Shown: positions 1 to 7,713 of the stretch, piece after piece
Layout: each line of letters opens with the position of its first letter
How positions within the stretch are numbered: the stretch's first letter is position 1
Assembly (NCBI GenBank): GCA_964353335.1
Contig: CAYGVI010000001.1
Coordinates: 134,418 to 198,417 of the forward strand
Origin: JAWAAW01 sp964353335
Lineage (GTDB): Archaea; Nanobdellota; Nanobdellia; Woesearchaeales; ARS49
DNA length: 64,000 nt
Direction of reading: 5' to 3'
Translations under genes and position numbers: made by a program
The notes under the pieces: generated by a model
Told to the model about the DNA's origin: nothing
Database searches by the model: none
Seen by the model: the letters and a program-made list of their open reading frames with translations, nothing else

Positions 1-1188
1 GGGGAAAACACGTGCTCCTGCACTGATGACTGCGGAGACTGCTCTGGAAAGCTTGGCAAATACCTTGAGCAGACCTGCAATACCAACAAAACCGCGTGCA
101 TACAGGATATTCCAGCGACAGCGCAGAAGCCAATAACGCAGACCAAAGAGCTTTCTACAGGCGGCAGCAAGATTGAGGCAACAACAACATTCAACCAGCC
201 GTTCAACACCAAAAAAGACCAGTTCATGCTCGAGTTCGGAATCAATTCCCTTGCATCAGGAATGAGCGACATAAAGATTGCCCGCCTTGAGCTTACAGCA
301 ATGACTCCTGACAAGCGCACAATACAGCTCGCAGACAAGGCAGTGAACAGAAACCTTTTCGAGGGAAGCACTGCAAAGGAAAGGCTGATAATTGATTTCC
401 CAACAGCAGACCGCGACGGCGAGCTTACCAACCTCAACCTCAAGGTGTACCTTGACTATGTCCAGAAATCAGGCTCGTCATCCACGCCAAAGAGCGCAAC
501 ACTTGCAAACTCATACCAGTCCCTGAAATTCGCATGGGCAAAGCCGAACGCGTCATCAGGCTGCCCTGTGTGCGAAAAGATTGCGGGAATGAAAGAGGAA
601 TGCGGGCTCCAGACAAGTTTCTTCTGCAACTACAAGCCAATCCCAGGAGCCTGCGGAAACGGCATATGCGACGGTTCTGAAACAAAATGCACGTGCCCTG
701 CTGACTGCGGTCCGTGCACAGGAGGAGGCACATACCTGGCAAGAAGCTGTGTTGCAAACAGCTGTGTCGCCCAGCTTAAGCAAGGAATTACAGTCCAGCC
801 ACAGGCATTGTTTGACCCCAGGTCAATGGGCGTGTTTGAGCTTCAGAACACTTACAAGTACAATTCGCCATTCAATGTAAAAACAGACAAGTTCACAATT
901 GACTTCAAGCTCCAGCAGAAGCAGGACACAATCGGCTCAGTGAAGCTAACAGACCTGAAGCTGCTTGACGGCTCGCAGGAAGTCGCGTCTGCAGTAATTG
1001 GCAAGGAGCTCGCAAACAAGGGCGATGTGCAGAGTGTTGAATTCACAATACCCGCAGGCGGGGCAGAAGAGCAGGAGCGCAGCCTTAACTTGCAGGTGTG
1101 GTATGAGTACACGCAGAACGATGAAGCAAAGAGCGGCGACTTCTCAAAACCACTCGGCAAGGTTGTTATTTTGAACCCGGATGTGTAA
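1..1188 (+). CDS. Cys-rich repeat surface protein, 5' end outside window
   Basis: The frame is open from base 1, so the gene begins left of the window; the first ATG at 226 is internal. Two tandem units are visible. Each starts with a Cys-rich knot (CSCTDDCGDC near residue 5; CTCPADCGPC near residue 221 of the visible part) followed by a 100-130 residue beta-rich domain ending in a charged strand. The second knot carries the CGNGICDGSE signature often seen in secreted proteins of DPANN archaea. No membrane helix is seen in this part. It ends just before a pilin-like gene, suggesting one transcription unit of surface proteins. Function unknown; extracellular location is inferred from the paired cysteines. 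Confidence 0.7.
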   Translation, partial: GENTCSCTDDCGDCSGKLGKYLEQTCNTNKTACIQDIPATAQKPITQTKELSTGGSKIEATTTFNQPFNTKKDQFMLEFGINSLASGMSDIKIARLELTAMTPDKRTIQLADKAVNRNLFEGSTAKERLIIDFPTADRDGELTNLNLKVYLDYVQKSGSSSTPKSATLANSYQSLKFAWAKPNASSGCPVCEKIAGMKEECGLQTSFFCNYKPIPGACGNGICDGSETKCTCPADCGPCTGGGTYLARSCVANSCVAQLKQGITVQPQALFDPRSMGVFELQNTYKYNSPFNVKTDKFTIDFKLQQKQDTIGSVKLTDLKLLDGSQEVASAVIGKELANKGDVQSVEFTIPAGGAEEQERSLNLQVWYEYTQNDEAKSGDFSKPLGKVVILNPDV

Positions 1189-1189
1189 A

Positions 1190-1786
1190 ATGATGAACAA
1201 GAAGGGGCTTGAGCTGCCGATAAACATGATTGTCCTTCTCATAATCAGCATAATAATTTTCATCGGCGGCATAGCGCTGGTCTGGAAAATGTTCGGCGGA
1301 GCAGGCGAAATACAGTCAGGGATTGACCTGCAGACAAAATCCCAGATAGAGGCAATGCTGAGGGACAGCAATGAGATTGTCGCGATACCAATAAACAAAA
1401 AGACCGCAGACCTGGGCAAGGACTCAACATTCGGGCTTGGAATAAGAAACATCAACACTGATGAGCGCGGATTTAGCGTCGTGATAGGGTTCTCTGGCAT
1501 TTATGACCGCGCAGGCAAGCAGATTGACATCGGGTCAAAGGACTATATAGAGTCAAAGTGGCTTGGTTCGTTCAAAACACAGGAGCAGATTTACATAAAG
1601 CCGAAAAAATACGAGACCATCCAGCTTCGCGTCCGCGCAGGAACACAGGTGGATGACGGGGTATCGACACCACGCGGGGCGACTGCAGTGTTCAATGTCT
1701 GCGTGTTTGACGCACAGCCGTCAGAATGCGTGCTTCAGGCGCCAGTGTATGACAAGATACACCAGATAATGCTTGAAGTCAGATAA
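1190..1786 (+). CDS. pilin-like single-span membrane protein (KKGLELP type)
   Basis: The N-terminus is MMNKKGLELPINMIVLL, a lysine-glycine motif followed at once by a hydrophobic helix (about residues 10-33). This matches the class III signal of archaeal type IV pilin-like proteins. The rest is a soluble beta-rich extracellular domain with one Cys pair near the C-terminus (NVCVFDAQPSECV). The longer frame opens at 1181 inside the preceding gene, but 1190 or 1193 puts KKG at the expected distance from the start. It follows the upstream surface protein by one base and is probably co-translated with it. A minor pilin role is inference. The prepilin peptidase encoded at 43582-44424 could process it. 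Confidence 0.65.
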   Translation: MMNKKGLELPINMIVLLIISIIIFIGGIALVWKMFGGAGEIQSGIDLQTKSQIEAMLRDSNEIVAIPINKKTADLGKDSTFGLGIRNINTDERGFSVVIGFSGIYDRAGKQIDIGSKDYIESKWLGSFKTQEQIYIKPKKYETIQLRVRAGTQVDDGVSTPRGATAVFNVCVFDAQPSECVLQAPVYDKIHQIMLEVR

Positions 1787-1788
1787 GA

Positions 1789-2451
1789 TTATTGCAGTGC
1801 TGCTGCAAAATCCTTAAGGACCTGTTCAGGATTCTTTGCAAGGGTCACACCTGATGCCACAAGGATTCCCTTTACGCCAAGCTGGACTGCTTTACGGACA
1901 TCCTCTTTTGTCTTTACACCTGCACCGCAAAGAATCGGAATGTTTTTTATTGCCTTTGTTGTTGCTGTGACAACTTCTGGCTTTGCCTTGCTAACAGAGA
2001 TATTGCCTCCGATTAGTTCAGGAGGCTCAATCGCGATAAAGTCCGGCTTAAGTTCTGCAATCTTTTTCGCTTCCTCTGGAGTTGCAGCGCAGACAAGGGT
2101 GAGCAATCCTGCTTTTTTCGCGCGCTCAACTGATTTTTTCAAAACCGGGAAGGTGAGTTTCTTTTCAGAATGGTTCAGCAGTGTTCCGACTGCCCCTGCG
2201 TCCTTTACAGACTCAGGAAGTACATCGCCTGTGTGCGGTCCAGGCTCGTCTGCATCAATGTGCTGTGCAAAAACAGGGATGCCTACAGCCATTTTCACGT
2301 GATAAATGTCAGCAGTCTCAACAGCGACAGCGATTGTTGTCTTCATCAGCTTTGCGACACGCTCGCAAATGCCTGCCATACGGACAGCGCCCTCGCCAAC
2401 GCAGTTCTCATACGCCTTGCAGTTGACAACAATAACCGGAAGCTTTAGCAT
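1789..2451 (-). CDS. tpiA: triosephosphate isomerase, archaeal type
   Basis: Interconverts glyceraldehyde-3-phosphate and dihydroxyacetone phosphate in glycolysis/gluconeogenesis. The 220-residue length is that of the short archaeal enzyme. The active-site Lys lies in VNCKAYE, the catalytic His in LLNHSEKK and the general base Glu in AIEPPELIGG; phosphate-binding loops GAGVKTKED and GILVASGV are near the end. A TATA-like ATTAAAAA around 2474-2481 on this strand sits 26 nt before the ATG, consistent with a leaderless message. It is convergent with the pilin-like gene, only 2 bases apart. Confidence 0.95.
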   Translation of the reverse strand: MLKLPVIVVNCKAYENCVGEGAVRMAGICERVAKLMKTTIAVAVETADIYHVKMAVGIPVFAQHIDADEPGPHTGDVLPESVKDAGAVGTLLNHSEKKLTFPVLKKSVERAKKAGLLTLVCAATPEEAKKIAELKPDFIAIEPPELIGGNISVSKAKPEVVTATTKAIKNIPILCGAGVKTKEDVRKAVQLGVKGILVASGVTLAKNPEQVLKDFAAALQ

Positions 2452-2529
2452 GCCCTGCCTCCCGCAGTATGTGTTTTTAATCTTTTCCCTTGCAAAAGCT
2501 TTTTATAGTCCCTTGGCGACCTCTGAAAC

Positions 2530-3321
2530 ATGCACACACTTGCATACATCCTGTTATCAGTCGTTGTTGTCAGCATTATCTCGCTTATCGGAATATTCGC
2601 AATCGCACTTAACCCAAAGCGCCTGCACAGATTGCTTTTGATTATGGTCAGCTTTGCAGCAGGCGCGATGCTCGCGGCAGCATTCCTTGATTTGCTTCCT
2701 GAGGCTTTGGAAAACGGAGTTGACGGCGTGTTCTGGTATGTGCTTTTGGGAATTGTAATCTTTTTTGTGATTGAGGAATTCCTCTGCTGGTACCACTGCC
2801 ACAATGTGGAGTGCGAGCGGCACACCCACTTGAAGGCAGGCAAAACAGTAGGGCATCACCACCATCACAGGATGCCGGTTGTTTATCTCAACCTGTTTGG
2901 CGACGCAGCGCACAACTTCATGGATGGCGCGATAATCGCGACAAGCTATATTGTCAGCGTTCCGCTCGGACTGATAACCACGCTCGCAGTCATAGCCCAC
3001 GAAATCCCGCAGGAAATAGGGGATTTCGGAGTGCTTGTTTACGGCGGATTCACGCGCGCAGAAGCGCTCGGATACAACATGCTTTCAGCGCTGGCCGCAG
3101 TGGCAGGGGCTATCATTGCTTACTTCTTTTCAGCAGGAATACAAAACATATCCCAGACATTTATCCCGATAGCAGCAGGCGGTTTCATCTACATGGCAAC
3201 AGTTGACCTGCTTCCTGAACTGCACAAGACAAAAAAGCTTTCGTCAGCCTCGCTCCAGATGCTTTTCTTCTTCCTCGGCATAGCAGTAATCTGGGCAGTG
3301 GGCAAATTCATTGAGCATTAA
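2530..3321 (+). CDS. ZIP-family divalent metal transporter
   Basis: A polytopic membrane protein of 263 aa, about eight helices, moving zinc or iron across the membrane. Diagnostic ZIP signatures are HNFMDG in the fourth helix and HEIPQEIGDFG in the fifth, which form the binuclear metal site. The cytoplasmic loop between helices three and four is His-rich (a run of five His near residue 110 plus CHNVECERH), as in many ZIP proteins. A TATA box (TTTTATAG, 2501-2508) is 26 nt before the ATG. It stands alone, divergent from tpiA. Metal specificity cannot be read from sequence. Confidence 0.9.
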   Translation: MHTLAYILLSVVVVSIISLIGIFAIALNPKRLHRLLLIMVSFAAGAMLAAAFLDLLPEALENGVDGVFWYVLLGIVIFFVIEEFLCWYHCHNVECERHTHLKAGKTVGHHHHHRMPVVYLNLFGDAAHNFMDGAIIATSYIVSVPLGLITTLAVIAHEIPQEIGDFGVLVYGGFTRAEALGYNMLSALAAVAGAIIAYFFSAGIQNISQTFIPIAAGGFIYMATVDLLPELHKTKKLSSASLQMLFFFLGIAVIWAVGKFIEH

Positions 3322-3322
3322 A

Positions 3323-3637
3323 TCAAAGAAAAGTTCTCAATTGCTGGACAAGAATATCTTCTGACTGGTTGCCGACCAAGCGCCCTTCTTCCTTGCCGTC
3401 CTTGTAGATGACAAGGCAGGGAATGCTCATTATGCTGTTTTCCGAGGCAATGTCCTGGTTTTCGTCAATATTGCACTTGACAAATTTTATTTTGTCTGTG
3501 AACTGCTTTGAAACACTTTCAAAAGTCGGAGCCATTGCCTTGCACGGACCGCACCACTCTGCCCAAAAATCCACAACTACAGGAATCTTGCTTTCCAGAA
3601 CTTCTTTCCTGAAATTATCGCTGTTGGCCTCTAGCAC
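3323..3637 (-). CDS. trxA: thioredoxin
   Basis: Small thiol-disulfide oxidoreductase with the WCGPC active site in the context VVDFWAEWCGPCKAMAP, the cis-proline stretch SIPCLVIYKDGKE, and about 104 aa, a normal thioredoxin length. The frame also opens three codons earlier at a TTG (3646), but AGGGGG lies directly against that TTG. The GTG at 3637 has the same Shine-Dalgarno 9 nt upstream and is the better start. The gene start overlaps the end of the NYN gene, so translation is probably coupled in the order zinc ribbon, NYN protein, thioredoxin. Confidence 0.92.
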   Translation of the reverse strand: MLEANSDNFRKEVLESKIPVVVDFWAEWCGPCKAMAPTFESVSKQFTDKIKFVKCNIDENQDIASENSIMSIPCLVIYKDGKEEGRLVGNQSEDILVQQLRTFL

Positions 3638-4205
3638 TTCTTTCAACCCCCTGATGGTGCGTCTCTATCTGTCCTTCAGGCGCCCTTGGCCTTGCTGACC
3701 TTGCAATAAGGAATTTTTTCGGGTTCTCGTCAAGGTCAACGAATGAGTTTGCAGCTTCCTTTAATTTTCCTGACGCGCTCTTGCCGAACGCAATGACTTC
3801 AACACGGCAGCCCATTGCGCGCTGAAGGTGCTCGACAAGCGGGATGAAATCCCCGTCGCCTGAAATAAGCACGAGCGTGTCAAGCCTTGGAGCCATTTCA
3901 ATCATGTCCATTGCTATGCCGATGTCCCAGTCGCCTTTCTTTGAGCCGTCAACAAAAATCTGGATGTCCTTTGCCTTTATTTCATAGCCCATGTTCTCAA
4001 GCACCTTGAAGAATTCCTCCCTTCCAACGTCCTCTGTGCGGATAACATAAGCGATTGCCCTGATAAGCGTCCTTCCCTGCACTGCCTCATTGAGCAATGC
4101 CTTGAAGTTGACCTTTGAATTGTACATGTACCTTCCTGAATAATACATGTTCTGCACGTCGACGAAAACGCCGATCCTTTGCGCCTTTGGAGTGTTTTTT
4201 GCCAA
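3615..4205 (-). CDS. NYN-domain (LabA/DUF88-like) putative ribonuclease
   Basis: 196 aa. The acidic residues of the PIN-like NYN fold are visible: VFVDVQN near residue 15, GDWDIGIAMDM near 93 and ISGDGDF near 115. Family members are metal-dependent RNases or RNA-binding proteins; the substrate here is unknown. The last 30 residues are a basic tail rich in Arg, Gln and His outside the fold, reading into the thioredoxin gene. The start is a TTG at 4205 preceded by GGTG; no ATG is near. It lies 2 bases after the small zinc-ribbon gene, so the two were probably made together. Confidence 0.85.
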   Translation of the reverse strand: MAKNTPKAQRIGVFVDVQNMYYSGRYMYNSKVNFKALLNEAVQGRTLIRAIAYVIRTEDVGREEFFKVLENMGYEIKAKDIQIFVDGSKKGDWDIGIAMDMIEMAPRLDTLVLISGDGDFIPLVEHLQRAMGCRVEVIAFGKSASGKLKEAANSFVDLDENPKKFLIARSARPRAPEGQIETHHQGVERSARGQQR

Positions 4206-4207
4206 GA

Positions 4208-4351
4208 TTACACCTTTTTTATTGGTTGTTTAAAGCCGCAATTCGTGCAGACGAGCTCAGATGACGCCTCAACGAATTGCAGAGCCGGCTTCCTGCATCT
4301 GGGGCAAATCATCGCGCCCGCAGGCTGCCTTTCCGGCAGTTTGCCGTTCAT
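4208..4351 (-). CDS. 47-aa zinc-ribbon protein
   Basis: A short gene. It encodes MNGKLPERQPAGAMICPRCR followed by a second knuckle LVCTNCGF, i.e. CxxC-x17-CxxC, a minimal zinc ribbon resembling the ribbons of transcription and translation factors. A TATA box on this strand (TTTTATAC, 4373-4380) is centred 26 nt before the ATG, so the message would be leaderless and this would be the first gene of the zinc ribbon-NYN-thioredoxin operon. The role is unknown; nucleic-acid or protein binding is inference. Confidence 0.75.
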   Translation of the reverse strand: MNGKLPERQPAGAMICPRCRKPALQFVEASSELVCTNCGFKQPIKKV

Positions 4352-4432
4352 AACTTCAACTCTTGACGATGAGTATAAAAACTTTACTTCACAAAAGGTT
4401 TATATAGAAGGTTGCCAAGAAAGTATGCAAAG

Positions 4433-5098
4433 GTGATTACAATTACCGAGGAAAAGATAGAGCTTGTCCAGAAGTTTGTTGACGCGTACCACTCCACGCA
4501 GGACTGCATTGACAGCAGCGATGTTGAGGGTGCGACAGCAAAGTACAAGGACCTTCTTGACGTTTACAAAAAAATGGCTTCCTCGAACATAGACCCGATG
4601 CACAAGGAGCTCGCGTATGACCAGCTCGTCAAGGTTTACAATGGAATACAAAACCCTGTGCAGAGCAGCAGCATGCACGCGACAACGCACATCATCGCAG
4701 CCGCTGTCCTGCTCGTGCTTTTCAGCTTCATGGTGTTTTTCAAGCCCGCGGTTTTCGGCGCTGTGACAGCAGATGTCAATCAGCAAACTGTGGTGCAGGA
4801 TTTGAACCTTGCTTTTGTCGAGTCAGGCTCAAGGATAATCCACCTTGATGATCTGCCAAAGTCACTGACAATTTCAGGAAAAGTCGACGGAAACGGGTTT
4901 GCAAGGGTTTACGCAGCCACGCAAGGCAGCAGGTTCCTTCTCTTTGACAATGACCTTGTGAAGATAAACAGCGACGGAACATTCACAGCGGCATGTGTCC
5001 ACAGCTGCAGCAAGGCTCTTGGCACAAAGGACATAACAATTGACGTCGAGCTCAGCAATGCGGCACTCACGATTTACTCTCTTGAATACGAGAAGTAA
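4433..5098 (+). CDS. single-span membrane protein with helical N-terminus and beta C-terminus
   Basis: The frame opens at a TTG (4412), but the TATA box TTTATATA at 4399-4406 predicts transcription from about 4429. The GTG at 4433 is therefore the likely start (221 aa). Residues 1-75 form a helical, charged, probably cytoplasmic domain. One membrane helix follows at about 85-107 (HIIAAAVLLVLFSFMVFF). Residues 115-221 look like an extracellular beta sandwich with a Cys pair (CVHSC). No family recognised. It is divergent from the zinc-ribbon operon. Confidence 0.7.
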   Translation: MITITEEKIELVQKFVDAYHSTQDCIDSSDVEGATAKYKDLLDVYKKMASSNIDPMHKELAYDQLVKVYNGIQNPVQSSSMHATTHIIAAAVLLVLFSFMVFFKPAVFGAVTADVNQQTVVQDLNLAFVESGSRIIHLDDLPKSLTISGKVDGNGFARVYAATQGSRFLLFDNDLVKINSDGTFTAACVHSCSKALGTKDITIDVELSNAALTIYSLEYEK

Positions 5099-5121
5099 GT
5101 TCATTCTTAATAGATAAAGTC

Positions 5122-5406
5122 TTACAATGCAGGATTTCTCAGAAAGAACATGATAAGCCCGATAGAAAACATCAGGACAAAAAGCATTGCGGGCATTAAC
5201 AGCCAGATGTGGGCTGCTGTCGCGATGTGTTCTGGCAGCGAGGGTGATGGAAGCCCGTTCAGTGCCTCTTTTCTAAGGACGTCAAGCGCCTCCTCAACAT
5301 TCTTCGCAGAGTGGCCATAGCGGACAAGCTGGAGCTTAAGTTCGTGGATGTCATAGCCAAGCTCAAGGTGCTCGCGAAGGTATTCAACCAAATCCCCGAC
5401 AACCAT
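5122..5406 (-). CDS. small tail-anchored membrane protein
   Basis: 94 aa. Residues 1-47 are a helical module (YLREHLELGYDIHELKLQL, then VEEALDVLRKEA) of the kind found at the N-terminus of many short DPANN membrane proteins. Residues 63-90 form one hydrophobic helix. The orientation is probably N-inside. The TATA box ATTTATATA at 5428-5436 on this strand is 26 nt before the ATG, so the mRNA is likely leaderless. Function unknown. Confidence 0.65.
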   Translation of the reverse strand: MVVGDLVEYLREHLELGYDIHELKLQLVRYGHSAKNVEEALDVLRKEALNGLPSPSLPEHIATAAHIWLLMPAMLFVLMFSIGLIMFFLRNPAL

Positions 5407-5490
5407 AAAACAACACTCCAGACAGGCATATATAAATATTTATCGTCATTCTTGGAAGGTAACATTTATCGTCTATATAATATAGTTAAA

Positions 5491-5498
5491 TTTATATA
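5491..5498 (+). promoter_or_regulatory. TATA box of the large surface-protein operon
   Basis: TTTATATA, a consensus archaeal TATA element. Transcription would start near 5521, giving a leader of about 30 nt with AAGGG six bases before the ATG at 5554. No comparable element is seen between the coupled genes from 5554 to 22871, so this may drive the whole run. Confidence 0.6.
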
Positions 5499-5553
5499 CC
5501 CAACTGCGGTTTTTTCGTGCATAGAATAGTACTGCATTAAAAAAGGGTTGGCT

Positions 5554-7713
5554 ATGGCAAAAAAGGGGCAAATAACTATTTTCATAATCATTGGGCTACT
5601 TCTCCTGGTCGGCATAGGCATATACCTTTATGTCACTTCGCAGGCGGCAATAGCACCGCTTGAGGCGCAGGAGGCAGTTGTTTCAAAAATTCCAACAGAG
5701 ATGCAGCCATTGCGCAACTATGTTCAGGACTGCCTCAAAATAACCGCGAAAGAAGCGCTTAAGAAGCTTGGCGAGCGCGGGGGATACATTGAGCCAAGGC
5801 AGGGCTACAACCCAATAGAGCCGACAGAAGGTCGCGCTGTGCAGTTTGCCCCTGATTCAGAACTGAAAATCCCGTACTGGTGGCACCTCAGTTCAAAGAA
5901 CAACTGCGTAGGCAACTGCGAGTTCAGCAGCGAGAGGCCTTCGCTTGAAAATATTAAAACTCAGATGGACCGCTACATAAAAGACAAGCTTCCAAACTGC
6001 CTTGGCGAATTTGCAAATTTCAAGGAACAGCAATACAACATTGTGCCCACAGGGGAGATTGAGCCTGACACCCAGATGACTTCAGCAACAGTGATTGTAA
6101 TGCTGACATACCCTCTTGAGATTACCCGCGGAGAGGAAAGGTTTGAGATAAAGGACTATGTGACAGAGCTTCCTGTAAGCTTCTATGAAATCTATTCCCT
6201 GGCGACAAACATAACAAACATCGAGGCGCAGTACAGCTTCCTTGAGCAAATGACAAGGACCCTTATTGACACATTCTCCAGGCTTAGTGAAAACGCCCTG
6301 CCGCCTGTCTCAGACATGGAATTCGGCTTTGGCAGGGGCAAAATGTGGACCAAGTTTGATGTCGAACGAAAGATAAGCGAGATTCTAACCAGCTATGTCC
6401 CCCTGCTCAAGGTGACTTACACAAAGAATTACCGCTACCTTCCTGCGCCAAATGGCAAGGACAAGAAGTTCTATGAAGTCCTTTACAACCGCGGATTCAC
6501 AGTGCCTGTCCTTGAACAGCACAAATCACTTGAGGCAAGGTTTGTCTACCTGCCGTGGTGGAAGCCATACACTGACCTCAACTGCAATGGCCAGATATGC
6601 CAGGCAGAGGGAATATCCAACACGTGGGGATTCCTGTTCGGAGTCAGGAGGTATAACTTCGCATATGATGTCAGCTATCCTGTGCTTGTGGAAATAAAGC
6701 AGCCAGGGGCATTTGGCGGCGAAGGATATTCATTCAGGTATTTCCTTGAGGCAAACATGAGGAACAACATGCCTCTTGCAGCGCTTGAGCCAACATTAAC
6801 TGTCCCGTCGATTATGGAGCAGAGCACACTGCTGTGCACGCCCCAGCAGCGCACAAGCGGAAACATCACTGTAAATGTCACAACAAGCGCAGGGGCGCCC
6901 GTTGACGGCGCTGAAATACTCTACAGGTGCGGAAAGGAAGTCTGCGACATGGGCGCCACAGTGCAGGGCCAGCTGTTGACAAAGTTCCCGCGCTGCCTTG
7001 GAGGATTTGTGACCGCAACCCACAGGGATTACTCAAACGCAATACAGCAGATGGACATAACTGACGAGAGCGACCAATCAACCAGCCTTGTGATGGGAGT
7101 CGGCTATCCTGTTGATTTCTCTGTAAAGAAATGGATGCTAAGAAGATACGGCATAAACTGGGAGATGGACACCACCCAGGTCTGGAACCAGGGCAAGTAT
7201 GAAAACACAATAATAATGCTTGAAAAGAAGAAAGTAAATGAATGGGAGGAGCCTGTAAACGTGCTGGGAACAGTCTGCGGCGCGCCCTCGCAAAAGGCAA
7301 AAATACCCTGCGGAGACCCGCCGTCTGACGAATCAAAGAACGTGACGCTGTTTGCAGGCGATTACACTGTCACAATTTACAGCTTCCTTTACCCGCAGCC
7401 AAAGAACCTGACAATACCCAAGCAAAGGCGCTGCTACAAAACTAATGATCATAGAAAGTGCTATTGGGTGCCGACACAACCTATTCAGTTCGGCAAGGAC
7501 AAGCCGCTCATATCTGGCTATGCACAGTATGACTGGACAATCACAGAGGAACAGCTTAAGAACACGCGCAATATTGAGTTTACATACATCAACTTCGCGC
7601 TTGACAAGCTTCTGCCAGAATCCCACAGAGTGGTGGAAGACCTTGAACAGATAAGCACAATGTTCAGCGTGTCAGAGCAATACGAGGACATTTTGAAGCC
7701 GGTGCTCACATGA
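5554..7713 (+). CDS. large pilin-like protein, KKGQIT family, copy 1
   Basis: 719 aa. It starts MAKKGQITIFIIIGLLLLVG: a class III-like motif (KKG then Gln) followed by one membrane helix (residues 8-28), so the rest is probably outside. After the helix comes a conserved block with QDCL and GERGGYIEP. This block is shared with the paralogue at 13091-15070 (QSCV, GLQGGFIQLP), as are several later stretches including one ending in a Cys pair around residues 448-474. A TTG at 5548 is also open, but the ATG has the better Shine-Dalgarno spacing. The stop codon overlaps the next ATG (ATGA). Structural or adhesin role inferred. Confidence 0.75.
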   Translation: MAKKGQITIFIIIGLLLLVGIGIYLYVTSQAAIAPLEAQEAVVSKIPTEMQPLRNYVQDCLKITAKEALKKLGERGGYIEPRQGYNPIEPTEGRAVQFAPDSELKIPYWWHLSSKNNCVGNCEFSSERPSLENIKTQMDRYIKDKLPNCLGEFANFKEQQYNIVPTGEIEPDTQMTSATVIVMLTYPLEITRGEERFEIKDYVTELPVSFYEIYSLATNITNIEAQYSFLEQMTRTLIDTFSRLSENALPPVSDMEFGFGRGKMWTKFDVERKISEILTSYVPLLKVTYTKNYRYLPAPNGKDKKFYEVLYNRGFTVPVLEQHKSLEARFVYLPWWKPYTDLNCNGQICQAEGISNTWGFLFGVRRYNFAYDVSYPVLVEIKQPGAFGGEGYSFRYFLEANMRNNMPLAALEPTLTVPSIMEQSTLLCTPQQRTSGNITVNVTTSAGAPVDGAEILYRCGKEVCDMGATVQGQLLTKFPRCLGGFVTATHRDYSNAIQQMDITDESDQSTSLVMGVGYPVDFSVKKWMLRRYGINWEMDTTQVWNQGKYENTIIMLEKKKVNEWEEPVNVLGTVCGAPSQKAKIPCGDPPSDESKNVTLFAGDYTVTIYSFLYPQPKNLTIPKQRRCYKTNDHRKCYWVPTQPIQFGKDKPLISGYAQYDWTITEEQLKNTRNIEFTYINFALDKLLPESHRVVEDLEQISTMFSVSEQYEDILKPVLT

